From Asticcacaulis excentricus (GTDB lineage Bacteria; Pseudomonadota; Alphaproteobacteria; Caulobacterales; Caulobacteraceae), in the NCBI RefSeq assembly GCF_003966695.1, contig NZ_AP018827.1:2150501-2214500 (forward strand): a DNA stretch of 64,000 nt, written 5' to 3'. Below the pieces are notes generated by a model. That model did no database searches. It was not told the DNA's origin and saw nothing but the letters and a program-made list of their open reading frames with translations. The position numbers and the translations under genes are program-made. This document shows, in pieces, positions 7,980-16,989 of this stretch. Position 1 is the first letter of the stretch; every line of letters starts with the position of its first letter.

Positions 7980-9096
7980 ATGGACCCGAAGTCTCTGTTC
8001 AGCCTGAACGATCACCTTGAAGCCCTGAGCAAGGATGGCGACCCGCTTGAGGTTTTGCAGAAGGCGGTGGACTTCGAGTATTTCCGCGGGTGGCTGGTCG
8101 AAGGTCTTGGCTACGGTGATGGCAGCAAGGGCGGACGTCCGTCGTTCGATGCCGTTATGATGTTCAAGGCCCTGATCCTTCAGGCCCAACATAACCTCTC
8201 GGACGCGCGGATGGAGTTCATGATCCGGGACCGTCTCAGTTGGATGCGGTTCCTCGGCCTGTCGCTGGGTGATCGCACCCCAGATGAGAACACGATCCGG
8301 CATTTCCGTAATCGCATGACCGAGACGGGCACACTTCAGCGGGTGATGAAAGCCTTCGATTGGCAACTGCATAAGAAGGGCTACATCCCGATGTCGGGCC
8401 AGATTGTCGATGCCTCACTGGTGCCGGCACCGAAGCAGCGCAACAGCGAAAGTGAGCGGGACGCGATCAAATCTGGAAAGAGCGCGCAGGAGATCTGGCC
8501 GGATGAGCCAAACAAGGCCGCGCAAAAGGTCGAGCCATTGAGGCGCCACTGGTCTGAGCCCAGTGGCGAGGAGACGCGCGCTGGACGCTCACGGTGGGTG
8601 GTAGGTCCGCTACCGGGAGGACGGCACGCCCCTGCCGATGATTGCGGTGCCCGTCTTCGGCTATAAGTCCCGTATCAGCATCGACCGGCGTTTTGGCTTT
8701 ATCCGGTCAATGGCCGTGACGTCGGCCACAGAGGCGGACGGACGTCTGCTGAAACGTGTGGTCACGACCGACAATACCAGTGGCGACGTCTGGGCCGACA
8801 GCGCGTACCGGTCACGCAGCAACGAGAAGTGGCTGTCGGACAAAATGCTGACGAGCCGTATCCACCGGCGCAAACCTAAAGGCAAAGTCATGCCAAAGGC
8901 GATAGCACGGGCCAATGCAGCCAAGTCCTCGGTCCGCGCCCACGTCGAGCATGTCTTTACGCATCAGAAGAACCGGTTGGGTCTGTTTATCCGCACCATC
9001 GGCCTCAAGCGCGCTGAGGCCAAACTCACCTTGGCCAATCTGGCCTATAACTTCAACCGGCTGATCTTCCATGAACGTAGGCGAGCCATGGGATGA
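7980..9096 (+). pseudogene. IS5-family transposase split in two frames
   Basis: The first frame (7980-8666) gives the N-terminal and first DDE part: MDPKSLFSLNDHLEAL, SDARMEFMIRDRLSWMRFLG, GQIVDASLVPAPKQRN. The second frame (from about 8612, through 9096) gives VRYREDGTPLPMIAVPVFGY, VWADSAYRS and VEHVFTHQKNRLGLFIRTIG. Between them lies a hairpin-containing segment at 8544-8568, where the expected reading changes frame twice. This may be a disrupted gene, or a gene read by frameshifting. The copy at 22032-23148 is the same. Confidence 0.8.
8544..8568. repeat. Perfect 9-bp hairpin inside the IS5-like transposase gene
   Basis: Arms CGCCACTGG (8544-8552) and CCAGTGGCG (8560-8568) enclose a 7-nt loop. 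The hairpin lies exactly where the transposase loses its frame and is present in both full copies of the element. It could stimulate frameshifting or be a small insertion. Confidence 0.75.
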
Positions 9097-9245
9097 GTCT
9101 GCCCGGTTTACGCAACAAATGGCCAAAACACGGCCCGAAACACCAATAAAAGTGCCAGACACGCGCATCCTGACCCGCCGAAACATCGCCGCATCCGAAC
9201 AGCGTGTTATGCAGCCATCAATTCATGAGGTTTTTGCGGGTGTCC

Positions 9246-9627
9246 ATCTGGGGTGCGATCACCCAGCGACAGGCCGAGGAACCGCATCCAACTGAGACGG
9301 TCCCGGATCATGAACTCCATCCGCGCGTCCGAGAGGTTATGTTGGGCCTGAAGGATCAGGGCCTTGAACATCATAACGGCATCGAACGACGGACGTCCGC
9401 CCTTGCTGCCATCACCGTAGCCAAGACCTTCGACCAGCCACCCGCGGAAATACTCGAAGTCCACCGCCTTCTGCAAAACCTCAAGCGGGTCGCCATCCTT
9501 GCTCAGGGCTTCAAGGTGATCGTTCAGGCTGAACAGAGACTTCGGGTCCATGACGTTCCTCCAGTGACGCTAGAAACCCAATGAATCATCCTATCCCGCC
9601 AAACGCCAATGGTTTTTGCGGGTGTCC
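9246..9627 (-). mobile_element. IS5-family element, inverted 5' fragment (copy B)
   Basis: 382 bp identical, on the minus strand, to the left end of copy A. It includes the inverted terminus (ending 9627), the ATG and the first ~103 codons of the transposase, up to GDRTPD. It is cut at 9245/9246 by the right end of copy A. The outer flank AGCT continues into an IS66-type transposase gene. Confidence 0.85.
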
Positions 9628-10936
9628 AGCTGATCTGCTGCGCCAGCAAGGGGCTATGATCGAGGAATTGGTCCGGCGGCTGAATGACCTTGAGCGGCGC
9701 GGCGGCAAGACGCGGAAGGCTTCGAAGAACTCGCATCAGCCGCCTTCAAGCGACGGCCCTGGTAAGCCGAACCGGCCGGGTGGCGGGGCTAAGAAGCCAC
9801 GCCCATCGCGTCCGGGCGTTTCGCGCCGGCTGGCCGACGATCCTGATCGGATAGAGCGCGTGTATGCTTCTGAGTGTCGCCACTGCCATGCCGATGTGTC
9901 ACGGCTTTCCCAGCACATTCGGTGTCGCTACGACCATATCGAGCTGCCGCCGATACGCCCCGTAGTTACGCGGGTCGAACTCATGGGCGGGCGTTGCGGA
10001 TGCGGTCGGCGTTTCCGCGCTGCCCCGCCCGCCTCGATGCCCACCGGCTCACCGTTTGGTCCTGGAATCCGTTCGCTGGTCACCTATTTGCACCATTCTC
10101 ACCATGTCAGTTTTGAGCGGCTGTCGCGCGTCATGGGAGAACTGTTCGGCCTGAAGATATCCGAAGGCGGTTTGACCAACATCTTCAAGGGCCTTGAAGG
10201 CAAGATGGCAACGGCTTGCGAGGCTATTGCCGCTCAACTGCGAACCGCCCGCGTCGTCGCGTCCGACGAAACCACGACGCGCGTCAGCGGTGTCACCCAA
10301 TGGCAATGGAGCTTCACCTCGGACAAGGCGGTCCTTCATAAGATCGCGCCGAGCCGAGCCAAGTCCGTTCCGCAAGAAGTGATGGCGGGCCATTATCCGG
10401 ACGTTTGGATCAGCGACCGCTATGCCGGTCAGCAGGAACTCGCCAAAAATCACCAGGTCTGTCTGGCCCACGTTCTTCGCGACGTACAATATGCCATCGA
10501 CCGCGGCGACATGGTCTTTGCCCCGAAAATACGCGACCATCTGCGATGGTGTATCCGCGTTGGACATCGAAGCGGGGACCTGAAAGATGGAACCCTTCGC
10601 GCCTATGCAGCCAAGGCAGACGACAAACTCGATACAATCCTCGCCATTCCAACGGCCCATCCGGCCGGGGCCTCTCTGAAAAAGCAAATTAAGGCGTGGC
10701 GGACCAAGTTCTTTGTCTTCATGACCGATCCCAGGGTGCCACCCACCAACAATGTCTCCGAGCGAGAGATCAGACCGTCGGTCATCTTCCGAAAAGTGAC
10801 AAACGGCTTCCGCTCACAATGGGGCGCCGACATACACGCGGGATATCGCTCAATCACAGGCACTGCACGCCTACGCGGCCTGATGCCTTACGCCGCGATC
10901 CGCGTCCTCGTCGACGGAAACTTCACCGTCGCGTAG
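9628..10936 (+). pseudogene. IS66-type transposase lacking its native start (IS5-fused)
   Basis: It encodes the transposase from ADLLRQQGAMIEELVRRLND to the normal end. The open frame extends upstream through the IS5-like inverted end to an ATG at 9581, which would replace the native first ~22 residues with MNHPIPPNANGFCGCP. The zinc and DDE regions are complete, so a product is conceivable, but the left end needed for transposition of this copy is gone. Confidence 0.75.
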
Positions 10937-10965
10937 CCTCGCACGCCAACCACGTGAGCAATTAC
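9628..10965 (+). mobile_element. IS66-type single-gene element, 5'-truncated (copy 2)
   Basis: Same sequence as 2251-3716 from the AGCT inside the N-terminal coding part to the right inverted end (10965). About the first 130 bp of the element are missing, replaced by the IS5-like end at 9627. The junction is the same as at 21951-21956. Confidence 0.85.
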
Positions 10966-11227
10966 ATCAAAAAAGCCCTGCGACGACGGGCCGTGGTCGA
11001 ACCCGTCATCGGCCATCTCAAAGCCGGCCATCGCATGGGCCGAAACAACTACCTCGCACACCGCAGAGGCGACGCCATCAACGCCGTCCTCGCCGCTGCC
11101 GGATACAACTTCACCCTGCTCATCAAGTGGATCAGGCTTTTGTTCGCCTTCGTACTCCCAACCCTCATCTCATCGTTAAGGCGCAAACCAACCCTCCACG
11201 CCGCCTAAATCCGGTTCTTCACGGACG
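10966..11227 (+). pseudogene. C-terminal remnant of a second IS5-type DDE transposase
   Basis: From the first base after the IS66-type end, an open frame reads RRRAVVEPVIGHLKAGHRMG, RGDAINAVLAAAGYNF and LRRKPTLHAA, then stops at about 11208. This is the typical ending of IS5-group transposases and differs from the IS5-like element above. The IS66-type element evidently inserted into it. The far side joins an IS66 remnant at about 11227. Confidence 0.65.
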
Positions 11228-11697
11228 ACTGCCTACCGCCTGAAGCATGCCAAGGCCATAGTCGAGGAGCTCTTCCAGCTCTGGGAAAAGACCTCGTCGC
11301 AGATCTCTCAGAAATCATCCCTGGCAAAGGCTATCGACTATGCCCTGCCTCGTCGCAAGGTGCTGGAGCGGTTCCTTTATGACGGGCGTATCGAGCTGGA
11401 CTCCAATATCGTCGAACGCGCCATCAGGCCTCAGACCATAACGCGGAAGAACAGCCTGTTCGCGGGCTCAGACGGCGGTGGCCGGACGTGGGCTATCATC
11501 GCGTCGCTTATCCAGACGGCCAGGATGAACGGGGTCAATCCGCAGGCCTGGCTGACACAGACCCTTCAGCGCATAGCAGACGGCTGGACTGTCACTCGTC
11601 TCGACGAACTCATGCCTTGGAATTTTAAGCCAGATCAAACCGGTGACTGATCCACGAAAACATTAGATCCGCAATACGGGGGCGTGTTTACGCTTAC
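11228..11697 (+). mobile_element. IS66-family element, 3' remnant (copy 2, inverted relative to copy 1)
   Basis: It encodes TnpC from AYRLKHAKAIVEELFQLWEK to the stop at 11650, with the same sequence as the remnant at 1570-2224, and ends with the terminal motif ...GTTTACGCTTAC at 11697. The two IS66 remnants face outward at the two ends of 1570-11697. The flanking 8 bp (GTTCAATC) differ from those at the other end. Confidence 0.8.
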
Positions 11698-11901
11698 GTT
11701 CAATCAGGCTTCAATGAGGTTCGCTCCATGACGCGCTATCGTCTGCGTCGCAAACCTCACAGAACCCTCCAGATTCAGTTAAATTTTATACCGCTCTAAA
11801 TCCCACTGACGCTTCGCCTTTTAGCGCTTGTTCAAAACCTGTTTTCTTGGCATAGAACCAAAAGTTATGATGTTTGCCTTAACCTTTTCAACAGGTGTAT
11901 T

Positions 11902-12444
11902 TTGATTTTTGAAACTTTCGACGTGCCGGGCGTAGCCCTTATCCGTCCCAAAAAAATTGGCGACTCCCGCGGCTTTTTTATGGAAGCTTTCAAGGATGCA
12001 TGGTTCCGTGAGAACATCGAAGACGTGACATTTGTTCAGGACAATCAGTCCATGTCGGCTCAGGTTGGCACCATTCGTGGTCTTCACTATCAAAAGGACC
12101 CGGTACCGCAAGGCAAGCTGGTTCGCTGCCTCAAAGGATCCATCTTCGATGTGGCGGTGGACATTCGCAAGGGGTCGGCGACCTTTGGGAAGTGGGTGGG
12201 TGCCACCCTGACGGCTGAGGCCGACGAACAGCTATGGGTGCCAGAAGGCTTCGCGCACGGTTTCTGCACCCTCGAGCCAAACACCGAAGTTTTTTACAAG
12301 GTGACTAACCCGTACAGTGCTGCGCATGACGCCGGTGTGGCCTTTGACGATCCGGAAATTGGTATTGTTTGGCCGATTGATCTGTCTAAGGCTGTTTTGT
12401 CGGATAAGGACAAGGTTCAGCCCAAGTTGGCGACTCTCGCCTGA
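11902..12444 (+). CDS. rfbC: dTDP-4-dehydrorhamnose 3,5-epimerase
   Basis: 180 residues from a TTG at 11902 with AGGTG just upstream. It is a cupin-fold RmlC enzyme with RPKKIGDSRGFFMEAF, the signature GTIRGLHYQ (catalytic His about residue 62), GSIFDVAVDIRKGS and VPEGFAHGFCTLE. It epimerises dTDP-4-keto-6-deoxyglucose at C3 and C5. It is the first gene of the rfbCBDA run, which makes dTDP-L-rhamnose for the surface polysaccharide. The ~200 bp upstream, after the IS66 end at 11697, presumably hold the operon promoter; no clear -35/-10 pair was identified. Confidence 0.95.
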   Translation: MIFETFDVPGVALIRPKKIGDSRGFFMEAFKDAWFRENIEDVTFVQDNQSMSAQVGTIRGLHYQKDPVPQGKLVRCLKGSIFDVAVDIRKGSATFGKWVGATLTAEADEQLWVPEGFAHGFCTLEPNTEVFYKVTNPYSAAHDAGVAFDDPEIGIVWPIDLSKAVLSDKDKVQPKLATLA

Positions 12445-12473
12445 TTAAATTGTTTTAATTGAGGATTTTAAAA

Positions 12474-13523
12474 ATGCGTATTTTGGTGACCGGCGGTGCT
12501 GGTTTTATTGGTTCGGCTCTGGTTCGTTATCTGGTCTCTGAGGTTGGGGCGACGGTTCTCAATCTCGACAAGCTGACCTATGCGGGCAATCTGGCCTCTC
12601 TGGCGCCGATTGAAGGTGCCAATAACTATAGCTTCGTGCAGGCTGATATCTGTGATTACGCCAAGGTCGCGCAGACGATTGCCGATTTCAAGCCTGATCA
12701 CATCATGCATCTGGCCGCCGAAAGCCACGTTGATCGTTCGATCACTGGCTCTAAAGACTTCGTCGAAACCAACGTGATGGGCACCTTCTCTATGTTGGAA
12801 GGCGCGCGTCATTACTGGAATTCGCTGACGGGCGAGGCGAAGGCCGCTTTCCGCTTCCTGCATGTTTCGACCGACGAGGTTTACGGTTCGCTGGGCGAAA
12901 CCGGCCTGTTTGAAGAAACCACCCCTTATGACCCGTCCTCGCCTTATTCGGCGTCGAAGGCGGCTTCGGATCATCTGGCCAAGGCCTGGCACCGCACCTA
13001 CGGCCTGCCGGTCGTGGTGTCGAACTGCTCGAACAACTATGGCCCGTACCACTTCCCGGAAAAGCTGATCCCGTTGAACATCATCAACGCGATGCAGGGC
13101 AAGGCGCTGACGGTGTACGGCGACGGTTCCAATATCCGTGACTGGCTCTATGTCGAAGACCATGCGCGCGCGTTGCACCTGATCTGCTCGACGGGCCGCC
13201 TCGGCGAAACCTACAATGTCGGTGGCCGCAACGAACGTAAAAATATCGACGTCGTCAATCGCATCTGCGCGATTCTCGACGAACTGCGCCCGCAAAACGC
13301 TCCGCACTCGAAGCTGATCACCTATGTCACCGACCGTCCGGGTCACGACCATCGCTACGCCATTGACGCGACGAAGCTGGAAACCGAACTGGGCTGGAAG
13401 GCGCGTGAAAACTTCGATACGGGTATCCGTAAAACGGTTGAATGGTATCTGGAAAATGAACACTGGTGGGGCCCGCTGCGCGGTGAATACACCGGTGAGC
13501 GTCTTGGCGTTTTGAAGGAATAG
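12474..13523 (+). CDS. rfbB: dTDP-glucose 4,6-dehydratase
   Basis: 349 residues from ATG 12474, preceded by GAGGAT. It is an extended short-chain dehydrogenase with the NAD site GGAGFIG (residues 7-13), the active-site Thr-Asp-Glu region [12 protein letters not shown] and the catalytic Tyr158-x-x-x-Lys162 in [12 protein letters not shown]. It dehydrates dTDP-glucose to dTDP-4-keto-6-deoxyglucose, the substrate of RfbC. It lies 29 bp after rfbC and 5 bp before rfbD. Confidence 0.97.
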   Translation: MRILVTGGAGFIGSALVRYLVSEVGATVLNLDKLTYAGNLASLAPIEGANNYSFVQADICDYAKVAQTIADFKPDHIMHLAAESHVDRSITGSKDFVETNVMGTFSMLEGARHYWNSLTGEAKAAFRFLHVSTDEVYGSLGETGLFEETTPYDPSSPYSASKAASDHLAKAWHRTYGLPVVVSNCSNNYGPYHFPEKLIPLNIINAMQGKALTVYGDGSNIRDWLYVEDHARALHLICSTGRLGETYNVGGRNERKNIDVVNRICAILDELRPQNAPHSKLITYVTDRPGHDHRYAIDATKLETELGWKARENFDTGIRKTVEWYLENEHWWGPLRGEYTGERLGVLKE

Positions 13524-13528
13524 CCACG

Positions 13529-14413
13529 ATGCGCCTTCTGGTAACTGGCAAAGAGGGACAGGTCGTCACGGCGATCAAGCAACAGGCGGCCGACAAGGGT
13601 ATCGAGATCGTGACTTTGGGGCGGCCTGAGGCTGATCTTGCTGATCCTGAAAGCCTGTACGCGCCTGTTATCGAAGCAAAGCCTGACGTAATCGTTTCGG
13701 CGGCGGCCTATACCGCCGTCGATAAGGCTGAGTCCGAAGCTGAAATCGCAGAGGCCGTTAATGGGAAAGCGCCGGGCGTTCTGGCGAGGGCGGCGAAGGC
13801 GTTGAACGTGCCCATCCTGCACATTTCGACGGATTACGTTTTCGCGGGTGACAAGACGGACTTCTATGTCGAAAGCGATGAGACGGGTCCGACAAGTGTT
13901 TACGGCTTGACCAAACTCCATGGTGAACAGGCCGTGGCGGCGGAAACCGATAATCATGTCGTGCTGCGCACCGCATGGGTTTATTCGCCGTTTGGCAACA
14001 ACTTTGTCAAAACGATGCTACGCCTGTCCGAAACCCGCGACGAATTGAACGTTGTTGCTGACCAGCAGGGGTGTCCGACCTCGGCTCTCGAAATTGCACG
14101 CGCCGTGCTGGAAATTGCCGAGCGTGTCTCCAGCGATGCGGATCCGAAGCTGCGGGGTATTTTCCACCTGACGGCTCAGGGAGAGGCTAACTGGGCTCAG
14201 TTCGCACAAGCGATTTTCAAGGGTCAGCAGGAACGTGGTGGTAAGGCCATGACGGTCAACCCTATCCCGTCGAGCCAGTATCCCACCCCCGCCAAGCGTC
14301 CGGCCAATTCACGTCTGAGCGGTGACAAGCTCGCCGTCGCCTACGGTATCAAACTCGATCCTTGGGAAAAATCCCTTGACGAGTGCCTTACCGCATTGTT
14401 TTCTAATAAATAA
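13529..14413 (+). CDS. rfbD: dTDP-4-dehydrorhamnose reductase
   Basis: 294 residues. NAD(P)-binding motif GKEGQV (residues 7-12), ISTDYVFAGDK, and catalytic Tyr125-x-x-x-Lys129 in SVYGLTKLHGEQA; the usual RmlD ending with PANSRLS. It performs the last step, reduction to dTDP-L-rhamnose. It begins 5 bp after rfbB, in the same transcript. Confidence 0.96.
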   Translation: MRLLVTGKEGQVVTAIKQQAADKGIEIVTLGRPEADLADPESLYAPVIEAKPDVIVSAAAYTAVDKAESEAEIAEAVNGKAPGVLARAAKALNVPILHISTDYVFAGDKTDFYVESDETGPTSVYGLTKLHGEQAVAAETDNHVVLRTAWVYSPFGNNFVKTMLRLSETRDELNVVADQQGCPTSALEIARAVLEIAERVSSDADPKLRGIFHLTAQGEANWAQFAQAIFKGQQERGGKAMTVNPIPSSQYPTPAKRPANSRLSGDKLAVAYGIKLDPWEKSLDECLTALFSNK

Positions 14414-14433
14414 TTTAATTCAAGGTTGAAATT

Positions 14434-15303
14434 ATGAAGGGTATTATTCTCGCAGGCGGTAGCGGCACGCGGTTGCATCCAATGACGATTGGCGTCTCAA
14501 AACAAATGATGCCGGTTTATGACAAGCCGATGATCTATTATCCGCTGTCCACGCTGATGATGGCGGGTATCCGTGACATTCTGATCATTTCCACACCGCA
14601 TGATCTGCCTCTTTTCCAGCGGCTTCTGGGTGACGGAACCCAATGGGGCATTAATCTGGAATATAAGGAGCAGCCCTCTCCGGACGGTCTGGCGCAGGCC
14701 TATATTATCGGTGCTGATTTTGTGGGCTCTGAGCCGTCGTGCTTGATTCTGGGCGACAATATCTACTATGGTCCGTCCCTGCCCATGTTCCTTGAGGACG
14801 CGGCCAAGATTAAGTCCGGCGCCAGTGTTTTTGCCTATCAGGTATCTGACCCCGAGCGTTATGGCGTCGTCGAATTTGATGAGAACTTCAAGGCTATCTC
14901 TGTTGAAGAGAAGCCGATTCGTCCGCGTTCCAACTGGGCGATTACGGGCCTATATTTTTACGACCATCAGGTCGTGGATATTGCGGCCAATATCAAGCCT
15001 TCGGCGCGCGGCGAATACGAAATCACTGACGTCAACCGCGTCTATCTTGAGCGTGGCGAGCTGAGCGTTCAGGCCATCGGGCGCGGTTATGCTTGGCTCG
15101 ATACCGGCACGCCGGACAGCCTGCTCGACGCGGCTGAATTCGTGCGCGTTCTTGAAAAGCGTCAGGGTTTCAAAATTGCCTGTCCGGAAGAAATCGCCTG
15201 GCGCAAAGGGTTCATTGATAACCAGCAACTGGAAGCGCTTGCGATAAGCCTTGGCAAGGGCGACTACGGCAAGTACCTTAAGCGCTGCCTCGCTAACGAT
15301 TAA
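14434..15303 (+). CDS. rfbA: Glucose-1-phosphate thymidylyltransferase
   Basis: 289 residues, full RmlA length. The nucleotidyl-transfer loop [13 protein letters not shown] (from residue 7) is followed by [29 protein letters not shown] and the C-terminal helix region [17 protein letters not shown]. It makes dTDP-glucose from dTTP and glucose-1-phosphate, the first step of the rhamnose pathway. The gene order C-B-D-A with short gaps indicates one operon. Confidence 0.97.
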   Translation: MKGIILAGGSGTRLHPMTIGVSKQMMPVYDKPMIYYPLSTLMMAGIRDILIISTPHDLPLFQRLLGDGTQWGINLEYKEQPSPDGLAQAYIIGADFVGSEPSCLILGDNIYYGPSLPMFLEDAAKIKSGASVFAYQVSDPERYGVVEFDENFKAISVEEKPIRPRSNWAITGLYFYDHQVVDIAANIKPSARGEYEITDVNRVYLERGELSVQAIGRGYAWLDTGTPDSLLDAAEFVRVLEKRQGFKIACPEEIAWRKGFIDNQQLEALAISLGKGDYGKYLKRCLAND

Positions 15304-15341
15304 TTTTTGTTTCGGGCGCGCTCATAATCCGTGTTCATTAA

Positions 15342-15380
15342 CCCGCACACAGATGTCGGTAACGGCTGGCTGTGTGCGGG
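15342..15380. repeat. 11-bp hairpin between rfbA and the exporter permease gene
   Basis: Arms CCCGCACACAG (15342-15352) and CTGTGTGCGGG (15370-15380) with a 17-nt loop. No T-run follows, so it is not a classical intrinsic terminator. It could be an RNA-stability or attenuation element separating rfb from wzm expression. Confidence 0.5.
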
Positions 15381-15424
15381 CCATGTCGTTATATTCCTCT
15401 TCGGTGACTACGAAGGTAAGATTT

Positions 15425-16201
15425 ATGAATAAGGCCCTCCGGGATCTGATAGCCGGCTTCAACATGCATTCGATTTGGCTGCATCAGGCCTACCACACAC
15501 TGAGCGCCAAGTATAAACGCACCATTCTCGGGTCCTTATGGATCGCCGGCAATTTCGTCTTTACGTCGCTGGCCGTCAGCCTCGTATTTGGCATACTGTT
15601 CCAGCAGGACCTCAAGGAACTGCTCCCCTATGCGATGCTTGGCAATCTGGCCGGAAGCACCTGTCTGTGGGTGATTACCGAGGCGCCCGAACTCTTTGTC
15701 GCCCATTCCAGCATGATCAAAAACCACGCTTATCCCTTTACGTACTTTGTATTTGAAGGATTGGCGCGATTGTTCCTTTTGTTTGGGCACAATCTGGTCG
15801 TCTTTTATATCTTCATGGCTGCAAATCGGACCCTTGCCATACCGCACTGGACAATCGTGCCAGGCTTGCTTCTGGTTTTGCTGGTTCTGTTTTGCTGGGG
15901 GCTGGTCATCGGTCAGTTATCGGCGCGTTTTCGTGATCTGCGCTTCCTTTTGCCCAATCTCTCGACAATGTTATTCTTCCTGACGCCTATTTACTGGCAT
16001 GTCGACATGCTGCGCGACAAACAGTGGATCGCCGAATTCAACCCCTTATATAATCTGGTGTCGTTGATCCGTGAACCGCTTTTGGGCCATGCGCCAAGTA
16101 TGGGCAACTGGCTGCATGTCGGTGTCGCCGCAGTTGTGGGACTGATTGTTACCTCCATTGTTTTCGGCCTGTATCGCCGGCGCATTCCTTTCTGGGTTTA
16201 A
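15425..16201 (+). CDS. wzm: Polysaccharide ABC exporter permease (Wzm type)
   Basis: 258 residues from ATG 15425, preceded by AAGGTAAG; the longer open frame beginning inside rfbA is not credible. It has about six hydrophobic segments, the N-terminal amphipathic RDLIAGFNMHSIWLHQAY and KYKRTILGSLW, typical of ABC-2/TagG-type permeases, and ends RRRIPFWV. With the ATPase 17 bp downstream it should export the completed lipid-linked glycan across the inner membrane. This implies an ABC-dependent rather than Wzx/Wzy pathway; neither Wzx nor Wzy is in this window. Confidence 0.9.
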   Translation: MNKALRDLIAGFNMHSIWLHQAYHTLSAKYKRTILGSLWIAGNFVFTSLAVSLVFGILFQQDLKELLPYAMLGNLAGSTCLWVITEAPELFVAHSSMIKNHAYPFTYFVFEGLARLFLLFGHNLVVFYIFMAANRTLAIPHWTIVPGLLLVLLVLFCWGLVIGQLSARFRDLRFLLPNLSTMLFFLTPIYWHVDMLRDKQWIAEFNPLYNLVSLIREPLLGHAPSMGNWLHVGVAAVVGLIVTSIVFGLYRRRIPFWV

Positions 16202-16218
16202 TTGAGAAAGTACCGTCT

Positions 16219-16965
16219 ATGTCGCTCGTCAATTTAGCCGGCGTGGAACTCACCTATCCGATTTATTCCGTCCGGGCCCAGTCCCTGCGTAACGCCATCG
16301 CCAATCTGGCCGTTGGTGGCAAGCTGCTCAAGGATGGGCACGACGTTGTTAACGTCCGGGCCTTAAGTCATATCACCTTTTCTCTGGAAGATGGTGATCG
16401 TCTCGGTATCATCGGCCACAATGGAGCGGGCAAGACCACGCTTCTAAAGGTTCTCGCGGGTGTTTATGAGCCGGACCACGGTCTTGTGGATGTCAAAGGC
16501 AAGGTATCGTCGATGATCGACGTCAACCTGGGCCTTGATGCCGAACTGACGGGCCGTGAGAATGTCATCAATATGGGGCGCATCCGCGGGTTTTCGACGC
16601 GGCAGCTTCTGCAGAAACTGCCTGAGATCGTCGAGTTCACCGAGCTGGGGGCCTTTATAGACCTGCCGCTGAAGACCTATTCCGCCGGGATGATGACGCG
16701 TCTGATCTTTGGCGTGGCCACCAGCCTTGACCCGGAAATCCTTCTGATGGATGAATGGATCGGCGCAGGTGACAAGGGCTTTTTCGATAAGGCTACACAA
16801 CGCCTGAACGATATAGTCACACGGGCAAAAGTGATTATTCTGGCTAGCCACAACTGGGCTTTGATATCCGGGTTATGCAACAAGTTATTGGTGCTAGATG
16901 GCGGCGCCCAAGTTTATTTTGGCCCACTCGAAGGTTGGGACGAGCAAAATAATAGAGCAAGATAG
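16219..16965 (+). CDS. wzt: Polysaccharide ABC exporter ATPase (Wzt type, no C-terminal sugar-binding domain)
   Basis: 248 residues. Walker A GHNGAGKT (residues 66-73), ABC signature YSAGMMTRL (from 154), Walker B ILLMDEW (about 174-180) and the switch SHN near 212. It energises export by the permease next to it. Wzt proteins of O-antigen systems that recognise a modified chain end have an extra ~150-residue C-terminal domain. Here the protein stops after the nucleotide-binding domain, as in TagH/KpsT-like short forms. Confidence 0.92.
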   Translation: MSLVNLAGVELTYPIYSVRAQSLRNAIANLAVGGKLLKDGHDVVNVRALSHITFSLEDGDRLGIIGHNGAGKTTLLKVLAGVYEPDHGLVDVKGKVSSMIDVNLGLDAELTGRENVINMGRIRGFSTRQLLQKLPEIVEFTELGAFIDLPLKTYSAGMMTRLIFGVATSLDPEILLMDEWIGAGDKGFFDKATQRLNDIVTRAKVIILASHNWALISGLCNKLLVLDGGAQVYFGPLEGWDEQNNRAR

Positions 16966-16989
16966 TTTGATTTTTTTTGGGGTAGATAA

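Larger units (their letters stand above)
7904..9245 (+). mobile_element. IS5-family element, copy A (1342 bp)
   Basis: Bounded by perfect 17-bp inverted ends GGACACCCGCAAAAACC. It has the same length and, as far as read, the same sequence as the copy at 21956-23297. It is flanked by AGCT on the left and ATCT on the right, so no exact target duplication is kept. Its right end abuts an inverted fragment of a second copy, as if it had inserted into that copy. Confidence 0.9.

Noticed and set aside
11698-11901. Possible short genes before rfbC on either strand
   Set aside because: Short frames exist (for example a 23-codon one from the ATG at 11728), but none has a convincing ribosome site, length or conserved pattern. 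Treated as the rfb control region.
12468-13463. 331-residue frame on the minus strand over rfbB
   Set aside because: The plus strand encodes a complete RmlB with its NAD and Tyr-Lys motifs; the antisense product shows no family features.
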